DNA of 64,000 nucleotides. Origin: Branchiostoma lanceolatum. Its lineage: Eukaryota > Chordata > Leptocardii > Amphioxiformes > Branchiostomatidae. Every line of letters starts with the position of its first letter. Positions within the stretch are counted from its first letter, which is position 1. Shown piece after piece: positions 24,641 through 36,800 of the stretch. The stretch is from NCBI RefSeq assembly GCF_035083965.1, contig NC_089738.1:19184734-19248733 (forward strand). The letters are read 5' to 3'. The translations under genes and the position numbers were made by a program. Below the pieces are notes generated by a model. The model worked only from the letters and a program-made list of their open reading frames with translations. It ran no database searches and was not told the origin of the DNA.

Positions 24641-24814
24641 TGGGACTGCATCTCCTCTCATTTAAAAAAATGCAGGCCAGATGAAAAGAGTATTTGGTTG
24701 TGTGTGTGTGTGTATACACAGTTGTAAACTACAATTGACAAGAATTCCTTTGTCAAAAAACTACCATTTTTTTCTAATGAAGTTATTCACAGACTGAGAA
24801 CAACCCTGTTGTTG

Positions 24815-27800
24815 CTACACCGACGTCTCCCTGAACCCGTTCTTGCCTCCCCTCTTCACCCCAAAGTTCACCACCATCACCGTAATATTATCCAGCGATC
24901 CGCGATAGAACGCCTGTAACGTGATACTCTTCGCTCCAAAGTGCGGCTCGTCAAGACGTTCCTTAATGAAATCCACGGCCTCCTCGTTGCTAAACGCGTC
25001 CCACAATCCATCGGTGGCGAGAATCATGAATTGCGGCCTGATGTCCCTCAAGTCAAACGACAAAATGTCCGGGTCCGCCACGATGTAACTCCTGTCCTTT
25101 AATGGATAGTCCCCTAAGGCACGCGAGGTCGCCAGCACTCCCTGCACCCTCCACACCCCGTTATAACTAATGAATCCCCCCGCCTTCTTTATCCTCTTGC
25201 GCTCCTTGAGGATCTGCGGCTTGTGGTCGAACGAGAGCGGGATGGCTCGCCCCTCGGCGTCGCAGATGACACCTCGCGAGTCACCGACGTTGGCCACCGT
25301 CAACTGGTTGTCTTCTAACAACGCCACCAGTGCTGTCGTGCCTGGGAAAGGAAAATTGACAAACGTTAGTCTAGAACATTTAAAAATTTGAATCGAAAAA
25401 TATAATCTTGTAGTAACCCAGAATGTAATGTGAGATAAATCATCATATCCAAAAATAATTACTCAAGCAACTGCTGGATATAATTTTGAAACAGTCAGAT
25501 GTTTCAGACAGTGTCCGCTGTCTCTCATGATCAGTGACTATACGGAAAGGACTGGGAAAGCTGGAAAATTGTCTTAACCTCATTAACCTCATCTATTCAG
25601 AGTTTTGGTATAAAACCTGGTTGACATTATATTCATAACAACAATAATTATTTTCCTGAGTGTATTTCTGCAATCCATTTTGGTCTTTTCAAAATGCACA
25701 TTGAGTACTAACAACTACATGCACCATAAATACTGTATTACTTTAGGCACACAAAATCCTTTCATTTCCTCTGCTTCCTTTCCTAACCCCCCTTACATTA
25801 TTGATGGACCAGCTAAAGACTCCATTATTACGTCTGTATCTCCCTCATAAAGCCATTAACCATGTGTCATAATACACAGCCTGGCAAACTCATTTCTATT
25901 GCCAGCTTTAGATCTATAGGCCCAATCAATACATTTCTATGGTTCTCAGACATCTAAAGGTAAGAATTTGTTTGTTTGAATCTTTGTTTATTCATGAGAA
26001 GCTTGAATCAGCCTGCAGGCCGCTTTTCATTGAGTTCATGAGGTTCTAGCTCTAGCTCTAGTTCTAGTAAATAATTATGTAACTGTTAAGTCAAATCAAG
26101 TAATTGTTGGCGCAATTCATGTGGATATTTTATTTTATATAAATGTCACATGCAATGCCAATCAGAAAGAAAGTCGAATCTGAATCTAGTTCAGCATTTA
26201 TAATTCTTTAAATCTAGGCACCAACAAATTGATTTACAATGGCCTAATATATCCATCATGCTCTCTGCGTTTCCCTTATAAAGCTATCATCCATATGTCA
26301 CAATAGAGATCCTGCCGAACTCATTCCCTATTTGCAGCCTTAATGATGCAAGCACAGTACAATTGTACAGTCATGTGTTACCCCTTCACATAAAGACTAG
26401 TGGAGTTATGCTTCTGGGTTATGAAAAGTTCAACTCATACTTACAGCTCTTCCAGACTTTGCATTCATAGATCATTTATGGGGTAATAATGCAAGACATT
26501 TGTGTCTTTTGGACCAACTTATGAATTCTAATCAAGGAGGCAGAAGAGACTCTTGACAAAACCTTATGCAGACAACAAATGCCATGCCAGAATGACGCAA
26601 TGGTAGCCCTTGCCACAATGGAACGTAGGATGCTATTTGCTGTTTATTTGTTTCTATTTCTTTCCTACGTTTGCCGAACGTGAACGTTTTAACGAGCGCG
26701 TTCGCAGAACAACTTTGTTTGAATAAAGGGAGTTGATTTCGAGGATTGAACGTGTCAAGACGTCTTTTATTTAGCTGCGTGTTGTGTCTTGTCTTCCGTC
26801 GTTTCGTTATCGTCATCGTCACCCCGCCGGCAAGATCCATTACAGAAGGAAGGCTGCCATCCCCTCTTCTTTACATGGGAAAGGTCATACCGATTAAGCT
26901 TGCCGGTTTTCGGATTTAGAAAAAAATGAATCATTTAGATGCTGAACAGGAAGATCAACACGAAAGAGTCTGAGGGGAAAGTCTGTACATTGCTGCACAC
27001 AGTTTCACATGATAAGTAGTCAGGTTTAAGATTTCTTCCCTGCCCTTTTTTTATCTTGACCTCTTGACTGCATTTGTACATTAACTTTAAGACATCTTGG
27101 AATGAGGGAAATAAATTATGGCCTTGAAAAAATAGATACTGTATAAATGGGTTTTCACAGTAATTCGATTTTGTGGCACGAGCAAAACTGAGTCTGGTGG
27201 TTTTAGATTTACAATACATTAACCGCTGAAACAATGGGGCAGGCAGACAGAACGTAATTAAGTCAAGCATTTTTAGCCTGGGTGCCATCCTATTTCTACC
27301 GGGGCTCCTACACTCGCTACCCTAATGTAGGAGCCCGGTAGAAATAGGATGGCACCCAGGCTAAAGCATTTTTGCGGTGGTTTTGAATTCGTGGTGAATA
27401 TGCTTTTAGCCGTGAAAGCCGGGAACATTAAACCACTGCAACATTACAGTATTCTTACCAGCCACGTCCTTGTGTGTTTTTGCTGTTGCGACCAGTTTCT
27501 TGTCCACAGACAGGATCTCGTCTGTGAGGATGGAGAAGTGGTCCTGATGGTTCTTCTCCACATCTTCCCGCATCAGCCTCTGCTCCAAGACTTCTGTCAG
27601 CTTCTTCTCCGCATACTCAGCTGCAAACTGGGGAAAGACATTGAAATTGAGTGTGACTGTGAGTAAGAGGTTTCATATAAATGTTTAAGATTGAAGACTT
27701 AGTGGTTTTATTGTGTCACAGCTAAAATACTAACTCGACCCTAAATCTCTGTTTAAAAGCTTTTTTTCAGCAGCAAACTGGAGAAAAGACACATTGAATC

Positions 27801-30800
27801 CTTTTTTGGCATAATAAATCAATTACTTTATCAAAGACAATCACATACCGGTAATACGTCTGACTCACTATTACAAAACAAGTATCACACAGTTTCATCA
27901 CACAAATCAGAAGTGACTGTAGAATACAGATGAGATTTAAAGAATCATGTACAACACCCCTCATGCCAGAACTGTGTTGCAATGTGAACTACTGATCTTA
28001 GAACTAGTAGTTATAGAACTTAGAACTAGTACTTAGGTTAATCATTTTGTATACCATTGTTTGTTGTTTGCATGTATAGTTGTAGAAGACCTTACGAAAG
28101 TCGCTGTACTTTTGTCGTGTCAATAAAGATTTCTCCATAATATATCATATATAATATATCAACATCACAAAACAAATGTTGTAAGGTTCTAACTGAGTGG
28201 GTTGCACACTTCTTGCACAGTAAACGTAATTAGTCTTATACCCCTCGGCGCTTCTCTTAATTAGAATTACCTTCTGACAATTTAACATAACAATTTCATC
28301 GAAGATTTCGTAATTAGTTTGAGACTGGCAAACTGAGGGACATGATGCATAACTGGTTTCCAACTGCTTTGTCATAATTCTGAAACCCCCTCGATATTTG
28401 TCAAATTCATGTCAATTGACCTAGAAAGCCCTCTTTTCAATGGCACCATGTTAACTTTGCAAACAATGAAATTTCCGGTACCCCCTACTACTAGAAATTA
28501 TCATTATTGGATTTTCTCTTACTAGTAATTTTGAGAAACTCGAAGTATTCAGCACTTCATTTTCACTTCATTTTCATTTCTTTTTCAGGAAGTTCTTGTA
28601 GTTATTGATTAAAAGCAGTGACAGTATACACTTAAATTGCAGTTATCTTAACCTATTTTGCTTGGACTCTTGACCTTAATTCATTTCTAATCTCAGCCAG
28701 TAATGCTTTGGAATGAATTATTAATTAATCAATCAACCTATCAATCAATTAATCAATCCATTGGTTAATTGATTGACTGATTTCTTAATTAGACTCCAAT
28801 TAATGTGAGACTTTCTTCCACATCTAGAGTTGATGTAACAAAACCTGCCTTACTGGGTGACAGATGTGAAAACTATTAGCCTCTATTCAATATTTCTTCC
28901 CCAGCATCCTGTATTTTCTCACTCCTGCAAAGCGAATGACATTCTAATCAACTGTTGCAGAGTCTGATGTGATTACGATGTTCCAGCTAATTAGTGTCGG
29001 GTAATTAATCTGGCCTTAATGAGCTGGAACTAATTGAAATCCCTCCTGGGTTCCACTATTTGTAGCATCCATTTGTACCACATACCATGGCAGCACTGCT
29101 GGGCCAAGTCAAGTCATTCGACTGGTTCTCAAACAATTGGAAGAAGTGAAACTGTAGAGAATGTTAACTTTGAACCCTAAAATATAGAAAAGTGTTGTGG
29201 GTTCCTAAAAGTGATTCAGGTGTGATTCACTTGTACCACAAATCATGGTTACCGTAGTACATGGCAAAATCAAATGATTTATCTGGTATCTTAGACTAGA
29301 GTAAGGATTGAAAACAAAGGAATGCAAACTGCTAGTCTTATAATTATATGATATTATATAGCTGCAAGTACACCACAAGCAGAGCTGTTTCCAGGTTTAA
29401 ATTTTTGTTCTGTCCCATTCATTGTTTTGGAGCCCATGTTGTTGATTTTTGTTGTCAAATCTGTCATCTTACTTTACGAAAGTCATGTTTTCATCAGTTG
29501 TTGTGATGTCATGAATTCAGATTGATTGAATGGATGAAGTTGTGAAATTTTTATCTGTCCAAAGGAGCAAATTTCTATCCCAGGACGGAGGGACGGGTCC
29601 TGGAGACAGCTTTGACCACAAGTTAGGATTCCGGTGGGGCCCGGAAGTCTGACCTCTGCACAGATTACATACCACTGCATGAAAAGTAGGGCATAGTTTC
29701 AATCTAACTCCCATGCAGTCTCCTAGCTGTAAACTGTTACAGACATAGTGCAGCACACAAGTTCCTGTAGTTGGTTAGGGTCACAAGTTACAGTCTGCAC
29801 ATTGAAGAGGGTCTGCAAGCTCTTTTCTGATAAGGCGTATGCAGTCTATTTCTATTTCCTTTGATTCGCAGGGAAAGCCGTCTTATATAAACATGTAATT
29901 CGTAGGGAGGTGAAAAAAATTCCTTGTTCCTTGATCTTAGAGGAATACGTAGGGAGTACTTCAGCTTAAAGCCTTGCAGGGACCCCCATGCAAACCCTCA
30001 CTGAAGGGTTACCACTAGCTCACTCTCCACAAATGGAATACATGTGTGGGATAACTTGGGTTCATTGCCAAGGTCAAGGTCTGGCTTGCCCAAAACTCGG
30101 GACTCCGCTAACTTCCCCTCTGTAGGACTGCGCAATCAGCAGCTTCCAGGGCTGTCGAACTGTCACAAGCTGCCGGACCGGGAGTCAAACCCAGAACCTC
30201 CTGAACCAGACTAGTAGACCGGGAGTCAAACCCGTGACCTCCTGAACCAGACTAGTAGACCGGGAGTCAAACCCAGAACCTCCTGAACCAGACTAGTAGA
30301 CCGGGAGTCAAACCCAGAACCTCCTGAACCAGACTAGTAGACCGGGAGTCAAACCCAGAACCTCCTGAACCAGACTAGTAGACCGGGAGTCAAACCCAGA
30401 ACCTCCTGAACCAGACTAGTAGACCAGGAGTCAAACCCGTGACCTCCTGAACACAATCGTGCTACTCGTACGTAGTACACCGGGATTCGAATTTCAAACC
30501 CCGTCAGCAGACTGTTGGATAAGGATTCGAAACCCATGACCTCCTGAACATGATCCAGACTGCCAGACTAGGATTTGAACTCATGACCTCCTGAACACAG
30601 ACTACTAAGACCAGCCAGGATTCAAACCCGTTGAAGGATTCGTAACCAACAACTTTCTGAATGCAGACTGCCAGCGTGACAGGGAGTAAAACCCAGGACC
30701 TCCTGAACCAGACAACTAGACCAGGATTCCAACCCACAACTTGAAGTTCCTGACTGTTAGACCAGGATTTAAACCCATGACGTTTTGATCGTGATACAGA

Positions 30801-33800
30801 CTGCCAGACTCCTTCAAACACAGACTGACAATGATTCCAACCCACAACTCCTGATCCAGAGTATCACACTGGGATTCGAACCAGACCTCCTGATCCATAT
30901 CTACCAGCCAGACCAGGATTCAAATCCAGACTGCCAGACACACAACTTGTTCCTGACTGTTAACTTAACCGGATTCAAACTCACAACCTCCTGAACACGG
31001 ACTTCTAGACCAAGATTGTACCCCCTAGCCCTCCACTGTGCAAAAGTCCCATGTTTAAGATTATACAGCCCAGGAAGTCTGGCCTGTGAAATCAGAGAAC
31101 ATATTAGGGCTGCTATCAGTTTGTATCATCTGCACTCATGACTTCCCCTTCTGCTAGATGACCCTGACATCCAGCTCAGACCTGCTGGCAACACTGACAG
31201 ATAGAAGTCACACCAGGGTTGTCTCCAGCTTTTTACAAATGTAGGTTCTTTTCCGTCCCACTCCTCATCGTTTGGGAGCCCATGTTGTTAATTTTTATTG
31301 TTAAATCTTTTAAGCTCACAAAAATATATTCTTGCCAATTTCATGTCATAGTTAAATAATTTTTACAGACAGGGTGAAATTTTCATCTATCTGTCCCATC
31401 AAGCGAGTTTCTATCCTGGGAGGGAGGAAGGGAGGGACAGCAATAAGTTACACCCAGTTCCAAGGACTTCCTAGAGCAATCTTCACCCTTGGGAACATAT
31501 AAGGGCACAACCTGGTATCTGTGCCTCTCATCTGTACCCATGACTTCCCCTTCCACAGTGTCGTCATGTCAAACTGACCTGACATCTAGTCTTCGCCAGC
31601 TCGACTAGCAGAAATCACACCCAGTTATGAGTTATAGAGGTAAGATACTCTATTCTTTATACTCTTACTATTTTTGTCAAATGTTTACAGACAAACATTG
31701 GTGTGTAAAGATATAGAAATGTCCAAATTTGAAAACGGCACGCCCAAACACCGACCTGAACATTAAACAATGATGGAAATTTGTACACGACCATGGAAGA
31801 TATAATTCTTTTCAGGATATCAGGGTGTTTTTTTATCATCACATTTAACATTGACAGAAAAATCCTGCAAATAATTTTTTCCCCGTCATCGTGTGCAAAT
31901 TTCCATCGCTGTTCAATTTGCAGACCAGTGTTTGAGCGTGGTTTATTTGAATTTGGACGTTTCCATAGTTTGAAGTTTAGCAACAGATTTTTGTCTGTCA
32001 AGGTTGACAGAAATTGGTCTTTAAAGTTCTTCAGCATACGCAACAAAATTCTGTCAGAGACGGAATGGTCAGCCGAGAGCCCTCATCTCTCTGTATAACT
32101 GTTGATTTTTCATTCATTATATACAATGAGGTCAGTGTCAACATTTTCTTTTCATCTTAGTATATCATATAATCCTTTGATTAGCTTGATTTTTCATCTT
32201 AAGACATTGCTAACTTCAAACTGACAGAATAAATATAGATTGAAGTAACTGTAAGTAAATGAATTTACATAATATTATGATAGATCTTAATTATTTGGCA
32301 GAAACTGAAAGCAGAGTTATCAGGAATATGAGAGAGTATCAGGGTTAGATGTTTTATATTATTAGATAAGCTTGAAATAAATGAAAGGAAACCAACTGCA
32401 ACTTGAAGCTTTATCCCTCTTGCAACAAGAAAAAATGGTGGACTGAGTCTAAGGAAAGAGTTGTACCTTGGCACACACAGTTTCAGGGAGGAAACAGAAA
32501 CACAAGTTTTCCCCCAGCCTTAAGTGTTTTCATAATTCATGATGTCAGTCTTGCTAACATTTTACACAAAAATGTCTGTGCCTTGACTGCCAACATGCAA
32601 ACAAATCTATAACCCTTTCTTCCTGTTCTTCAAAGATGTAATGGACACTAAGCTGAAGATGCTGCTTCTCCTTCTGGTTTTCTTGAAGGAGACTCGCGCC
32701 GCCCCGCCCTGCGATGGAGACTGCTCCACAGCATGCAGCTGTTACGGAAAGAACCTCCTTAAAGTTCCCCACAACATGCCGACCAGTATGACCGCCTTCC
32801 GACTTCAGGAGAATAGGCTTACTTCCTTGGGCAAGAGAGATTTCTCAAGGTAGGTTTCTTCCCTTTCTTAAGATCTGCCTACAGGAAAATAGGATCTAAA
32901 CCTTGGGACAGAGAGACTTCTCAAGGAAGTAGTCACTTCCTTTACGATTTATCCCTTTCCTAAGATCTCCAGACTCTCTAGTTGAGACTTGATCTGGCTA
33001 ACTGTTTCGCTGGAGACTACACTCTCTGGTGGGGAGTTCCAATTGTTCACTGTCCTTGCAATGAACACATGCCCTTTATCTTGATTTGGCCAGAGGTACT
33101 TAAAGTTAAAGCTTAAAGGGGCATATTGTAGAATCTGGTGGGCAAAAACTACAAATAGTAAGAATTTGAAAGATCTACACTAAGATTCACATTTGTAACT
33201 TATTTGTTACTTATTTCCAACATGTTCCCATCATTTTGTCACATTTCCACCATTGATAAACGACGAAAAACGCAAAACGTTTAAAATCTGGTTCATTTAC
33301 GTATTAACTTGCGTCCCGCAATTTAATATGCAAATAAGCCAGCGTAGAACGCTACGAAAAATCTGAATCGACCGTTATGGTCGTAGTTCGAGCTTCACAG
33401 GAAAATCACCAGAAGTAAACAAACTTCAGAACGTCGGGCGTTCGATTGCGTGTTCTGTGGTTCGTCGGAATGTTGGACAAGATGGCGGCCAATTCAAGCG
33501 GCGGCGGGGATTGCGTATATAATTTTTTTTCAAGACGTTCGCACGACACTACAAAGTCGCATCCGTACGTGATGAATATTGCTGTGCAGTGTAATAAGGT
33601 AGATTCAACTAATGATGTATAAAAATAATCATAAACAAAGAATTTTGTTTTATGTTCATGTCACAATATGCCCCTTTAAGGCTATGTCTTCTTGTTACTG
33701 CATTCCCTACACTGTATTCTCTCCCTCCATGTAATCAACAATCTTGAACACTTGAATTGTATACTGTACATCACTTTAACATAGCGGCAGGAAAATATAG

Positions 33801-36800
33801 CGGTTGGGGGAAAAGGGAGTGGGTCACGGCACTTAATTCTAATGGTGGGAACAAACATTACTGTCTCAAATATTAGTGATCAAATATTTGCGATGATGAA
33901 ATTTTAGCTGTTGGCTAGTGACCGTTAGATCAGCTAAAATCAAGCTACAGTTAACAATTAATCAACAATTACAGTATATCGCCCCATCACTCATTTTATC
34001 CAGTTGCTTATTATATTTAAGTAACTATTTTTGGTGTATTTTACTGCCTGGATGTCTATAACCATCATCAACCTATGCCCTCTTGTTACTGCATTCCCTG
34101 CCCTGTATTCTTTCCCTCTCTGTGAATAACAATCTTGAACACCTGATTCACATCGCTTCATCACTCATCAGGTACAACAAGCTGGAGGAGATCTACCTGT
34201 ATGACAACAGCATCCGGTCCATCCAGGTGGGCACCTTCACACCTGTGCCTCACCTGCTGGTGCTCTACCTGAGCAGCAACCACCTGTCCACCCTCCCACA
34301 GGTAGTTATTTATTCTTTGCCATCCTGTGACTCCCCACTCCCCACTCTGGACCTCTGAGAAGAGCGGCTAGCTTTGTTTGTTCGTTCATTTGTTTGTTCA
34401 TTATTCATTCTCAATCATCATTTATTCATTCATTCCTCCACCTATTACTCCATTCCTTCATTTTTTCATCCATCCATCCATCCATCCTTTTATCTATTCA
34501 TTCATTCATTGAATTTCATTCTTCATTCATTTTCTAATCATTCATTCAATGAATTTCATCCATCCATCCATCCATCCATCCATGCATCCATCCATCCAAC
34601 ATCTGTCCATCTGTCCATCCATCCATCCATCCTCCATCCATCTGTTCATTCATTCATTCATTCATTCATTCATTCATTCATTCATTCATTCATTCATTCA
34701 TTCATTCATTCATTCATTCATTCATTCATCCATCCATCCATCCAACATCTGTCCATCCATGCATCCATCCATCCATCCATCCATGCATCCATCCATCCAA
34801 CATCTGTCCATCTGTCCATCTGTCCATCCATGCATCCATGCATCCATCCATCCATCCATCCATCCATCCATCCATCCATGCATCCATCCATCCATCCATC
34901 CATCCATCCATCTGTCCATCCGTCCATCCATCCATTCATCCAATCCATCCATCCATCCATCCATTCATCCATCCATCCATCCATCCATCCATCCATCCAT
35001 CCATCCATCCATCCATCCATCCATCCATCCATCCATCCATTCATTCATTCATTCATTCAGCTACCTGATTCATTAATTGATTCATATATTCATTCATTCC
35101 AAGGGGCTCTTCCATGGGCTGGACCAACTCCAGTCCCTGTACCTCTCCCACAACCGCATCGAAGACGTCCCGTCGTTTTCCGTCACGGACCTGCCGAAAC
35201 TCCAATTCCTCAGCCTCGGGAACAACGGCATCTACTCCATCTCTCCGGACGCGTTCGTTAACCTGCCCAGCCTAAAATACCTGTTCCTCGGCAACAACAA
35301 ACTCACGGAGATCCCGACGATCGAGATGCAGCTCCCCACGCTTGCTACCTTGTTTCTTTACAACAACAGCATATGGGAGATCCCTGACAACGCGTTCTGG
35401 AACCAACCCAACCTCGTGACACTCTATCTTGACACCAACAAGATCTACCACATCGCTCCGAAGGCGTTCCGAGGACTCGACAAGCTGAATAGACTCTTTC
35501 TCTTTGGTAACCAGATATCCGACCTGCCCGATTCGGTCTTCTTCGGTCTAAGTAATCTTGAGGTAATACGTCTTCAAGACAACCAGATTTCTCAGGTGTA
35601 CCCGGACACGTTCGCAGGTATCACCAAACTAGATTACCTGTTTCTGGACCACAACAATCTCTGGGAATTCCCCATGGAGGCTTTCTCCAAAGTCGAAATC
35701 TCCGAGGTGTGGATTTCGAGCAACCAGATAGCAACGATTTCCTTGGAAGTCTACGACTTCCTGCTCTCCATCCCTTATATGGTAATCATCGAGGAGAACC
35801 CCTGGCACTGCGACTGTAAGATGATACCCTTCAGGCAGAAAATGAACGTGACCTTGGATCATTTCTCTCACCAGATAACCTGCTACTCGCCCGGCAAGTT
35901 CTACGGAAAACAACTGATGGACATCGATCCTGAAGACCTCACGTGCGATAACGCCACCTCGGTCGTTCTGGGCATCCTTTTCGCGATTCTCATCATCGTA
36001 GCTATCGTTCTTGTCGTGAGACACAAAAGAAGGGCTAGCAAGAACGTTCCTTCGCACCAAAGGTCCACACTTGCTTCTAACACGTTGACAAGAAATACAT
36101 TGAACAGAAATACGTTGACAAGAAATACGTTGACAAGAAATACGTTGACAAGAAACACACTGACAAGAAACAATGCACCAGGGGGGAGGGGGGCAGCTCA
36201 GGGACCGGGGAGGGCGTACGGAAGGTCGAAACCACCAACGCGACCGCCGCCACCACGTGCAGCAGGCGGGAGGGGGGCCAGACAGCACAACCAGTTCGAT
36301 CCTCACAAAGACCGGTACGTAGGCCTGACCAAGGCAGTGTTATCAATGACAATCACAATGAAGTTTATTGCATATTCATGCCCAACATTACTATTCATTT
36401 TCATTCATTGAATTTTCAGACAGCCCATTCAATTTTGACATATTGATTTTCAATGGGGCCCAGACTATAATGATCCACATGAAGTGATATATGAAGAAAA
36501 TAATAAGAAAACTATGCTTTGCTTCATCTATGATTTACATGTTACTTGTCTCTTCAAGTGTAATTTGATGAATTCTTGGTCACATCGTGATAAGACAACA
36601 TTAGATATGCATACGTTTCCTTTTTTAATGTACATTGTACATATATTTGGTCTAGAAGTGTGGTATTAATATTATAAATTGTGCACATCTTTGTATAGTG
36701 AGCGTTCAGGACCGCCTTCACGACCACCTCCGCCGCTGTCTCCTAAGGGGACTCAGGGACCGAAGACCAGCATCACGGACTCACACAAGGGAGCAACAGG

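Larger units (their letters stand above)
20135..24814. other. Region between gene B and the PPM1L stop codon; possible long PPM1L 3' UTR
   Basis: No protein-coding exon could be supported here. A degenerate copy of the 3'-flank block sits at 20498-20630. From about 21140 the sequence is AT-rich. The complement of a polyadenylation signal (tttatt, about 21142) lies about 3.7 kb downstream of the minus-strand PPM1L stop, so much of 21.1-24.8 kb could be its 3' UTR. One MITE (23198-23413) and one SINE (24400-24640) are inserted. Confidence 0.35.
25342..27458 (-). other. PPM1L intron 3
   Basis: Intron between PPM1L exons 3 and 4, with donor GTAAGA at 27458 and acceptor cag at 25344-25342. Contents are low-complexity AT-rich sequence and, at its exon-3 end, a nested pair of MITEs (27137-27451). 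No supported coding exon. Confidence 0.7.

Noticed and set aside
30175..30460. CRISPR-like regular array
   Set aside because: Units are contiguous 41-bp direct repeats without unique spacers, and the sequence is eukaryotic with spliced genes.
31657..32046. 129-codon minus-strand open frame
   Set aside because: It spans a foldback repeat, has no domain and no splice context.
34374..35261. 295-codon open frame rich in His-Pro-Ser-Ile and several minus-strand Trp-Met-Asp-Gly frames
   Set aside because: They arise entirely from the (ATCC/ATTC)n microsatellite and end by running into the real LRR exon in another frame.
35629..36306. 225-codon minus-strand open frame and others opposite LRR exon 3
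   Set aside because: Shadow of the GC-rich coding exon on the plus strand; the Cys-Val-Ser-Cys-Gln repeats are the antisense of the NTLTR array.
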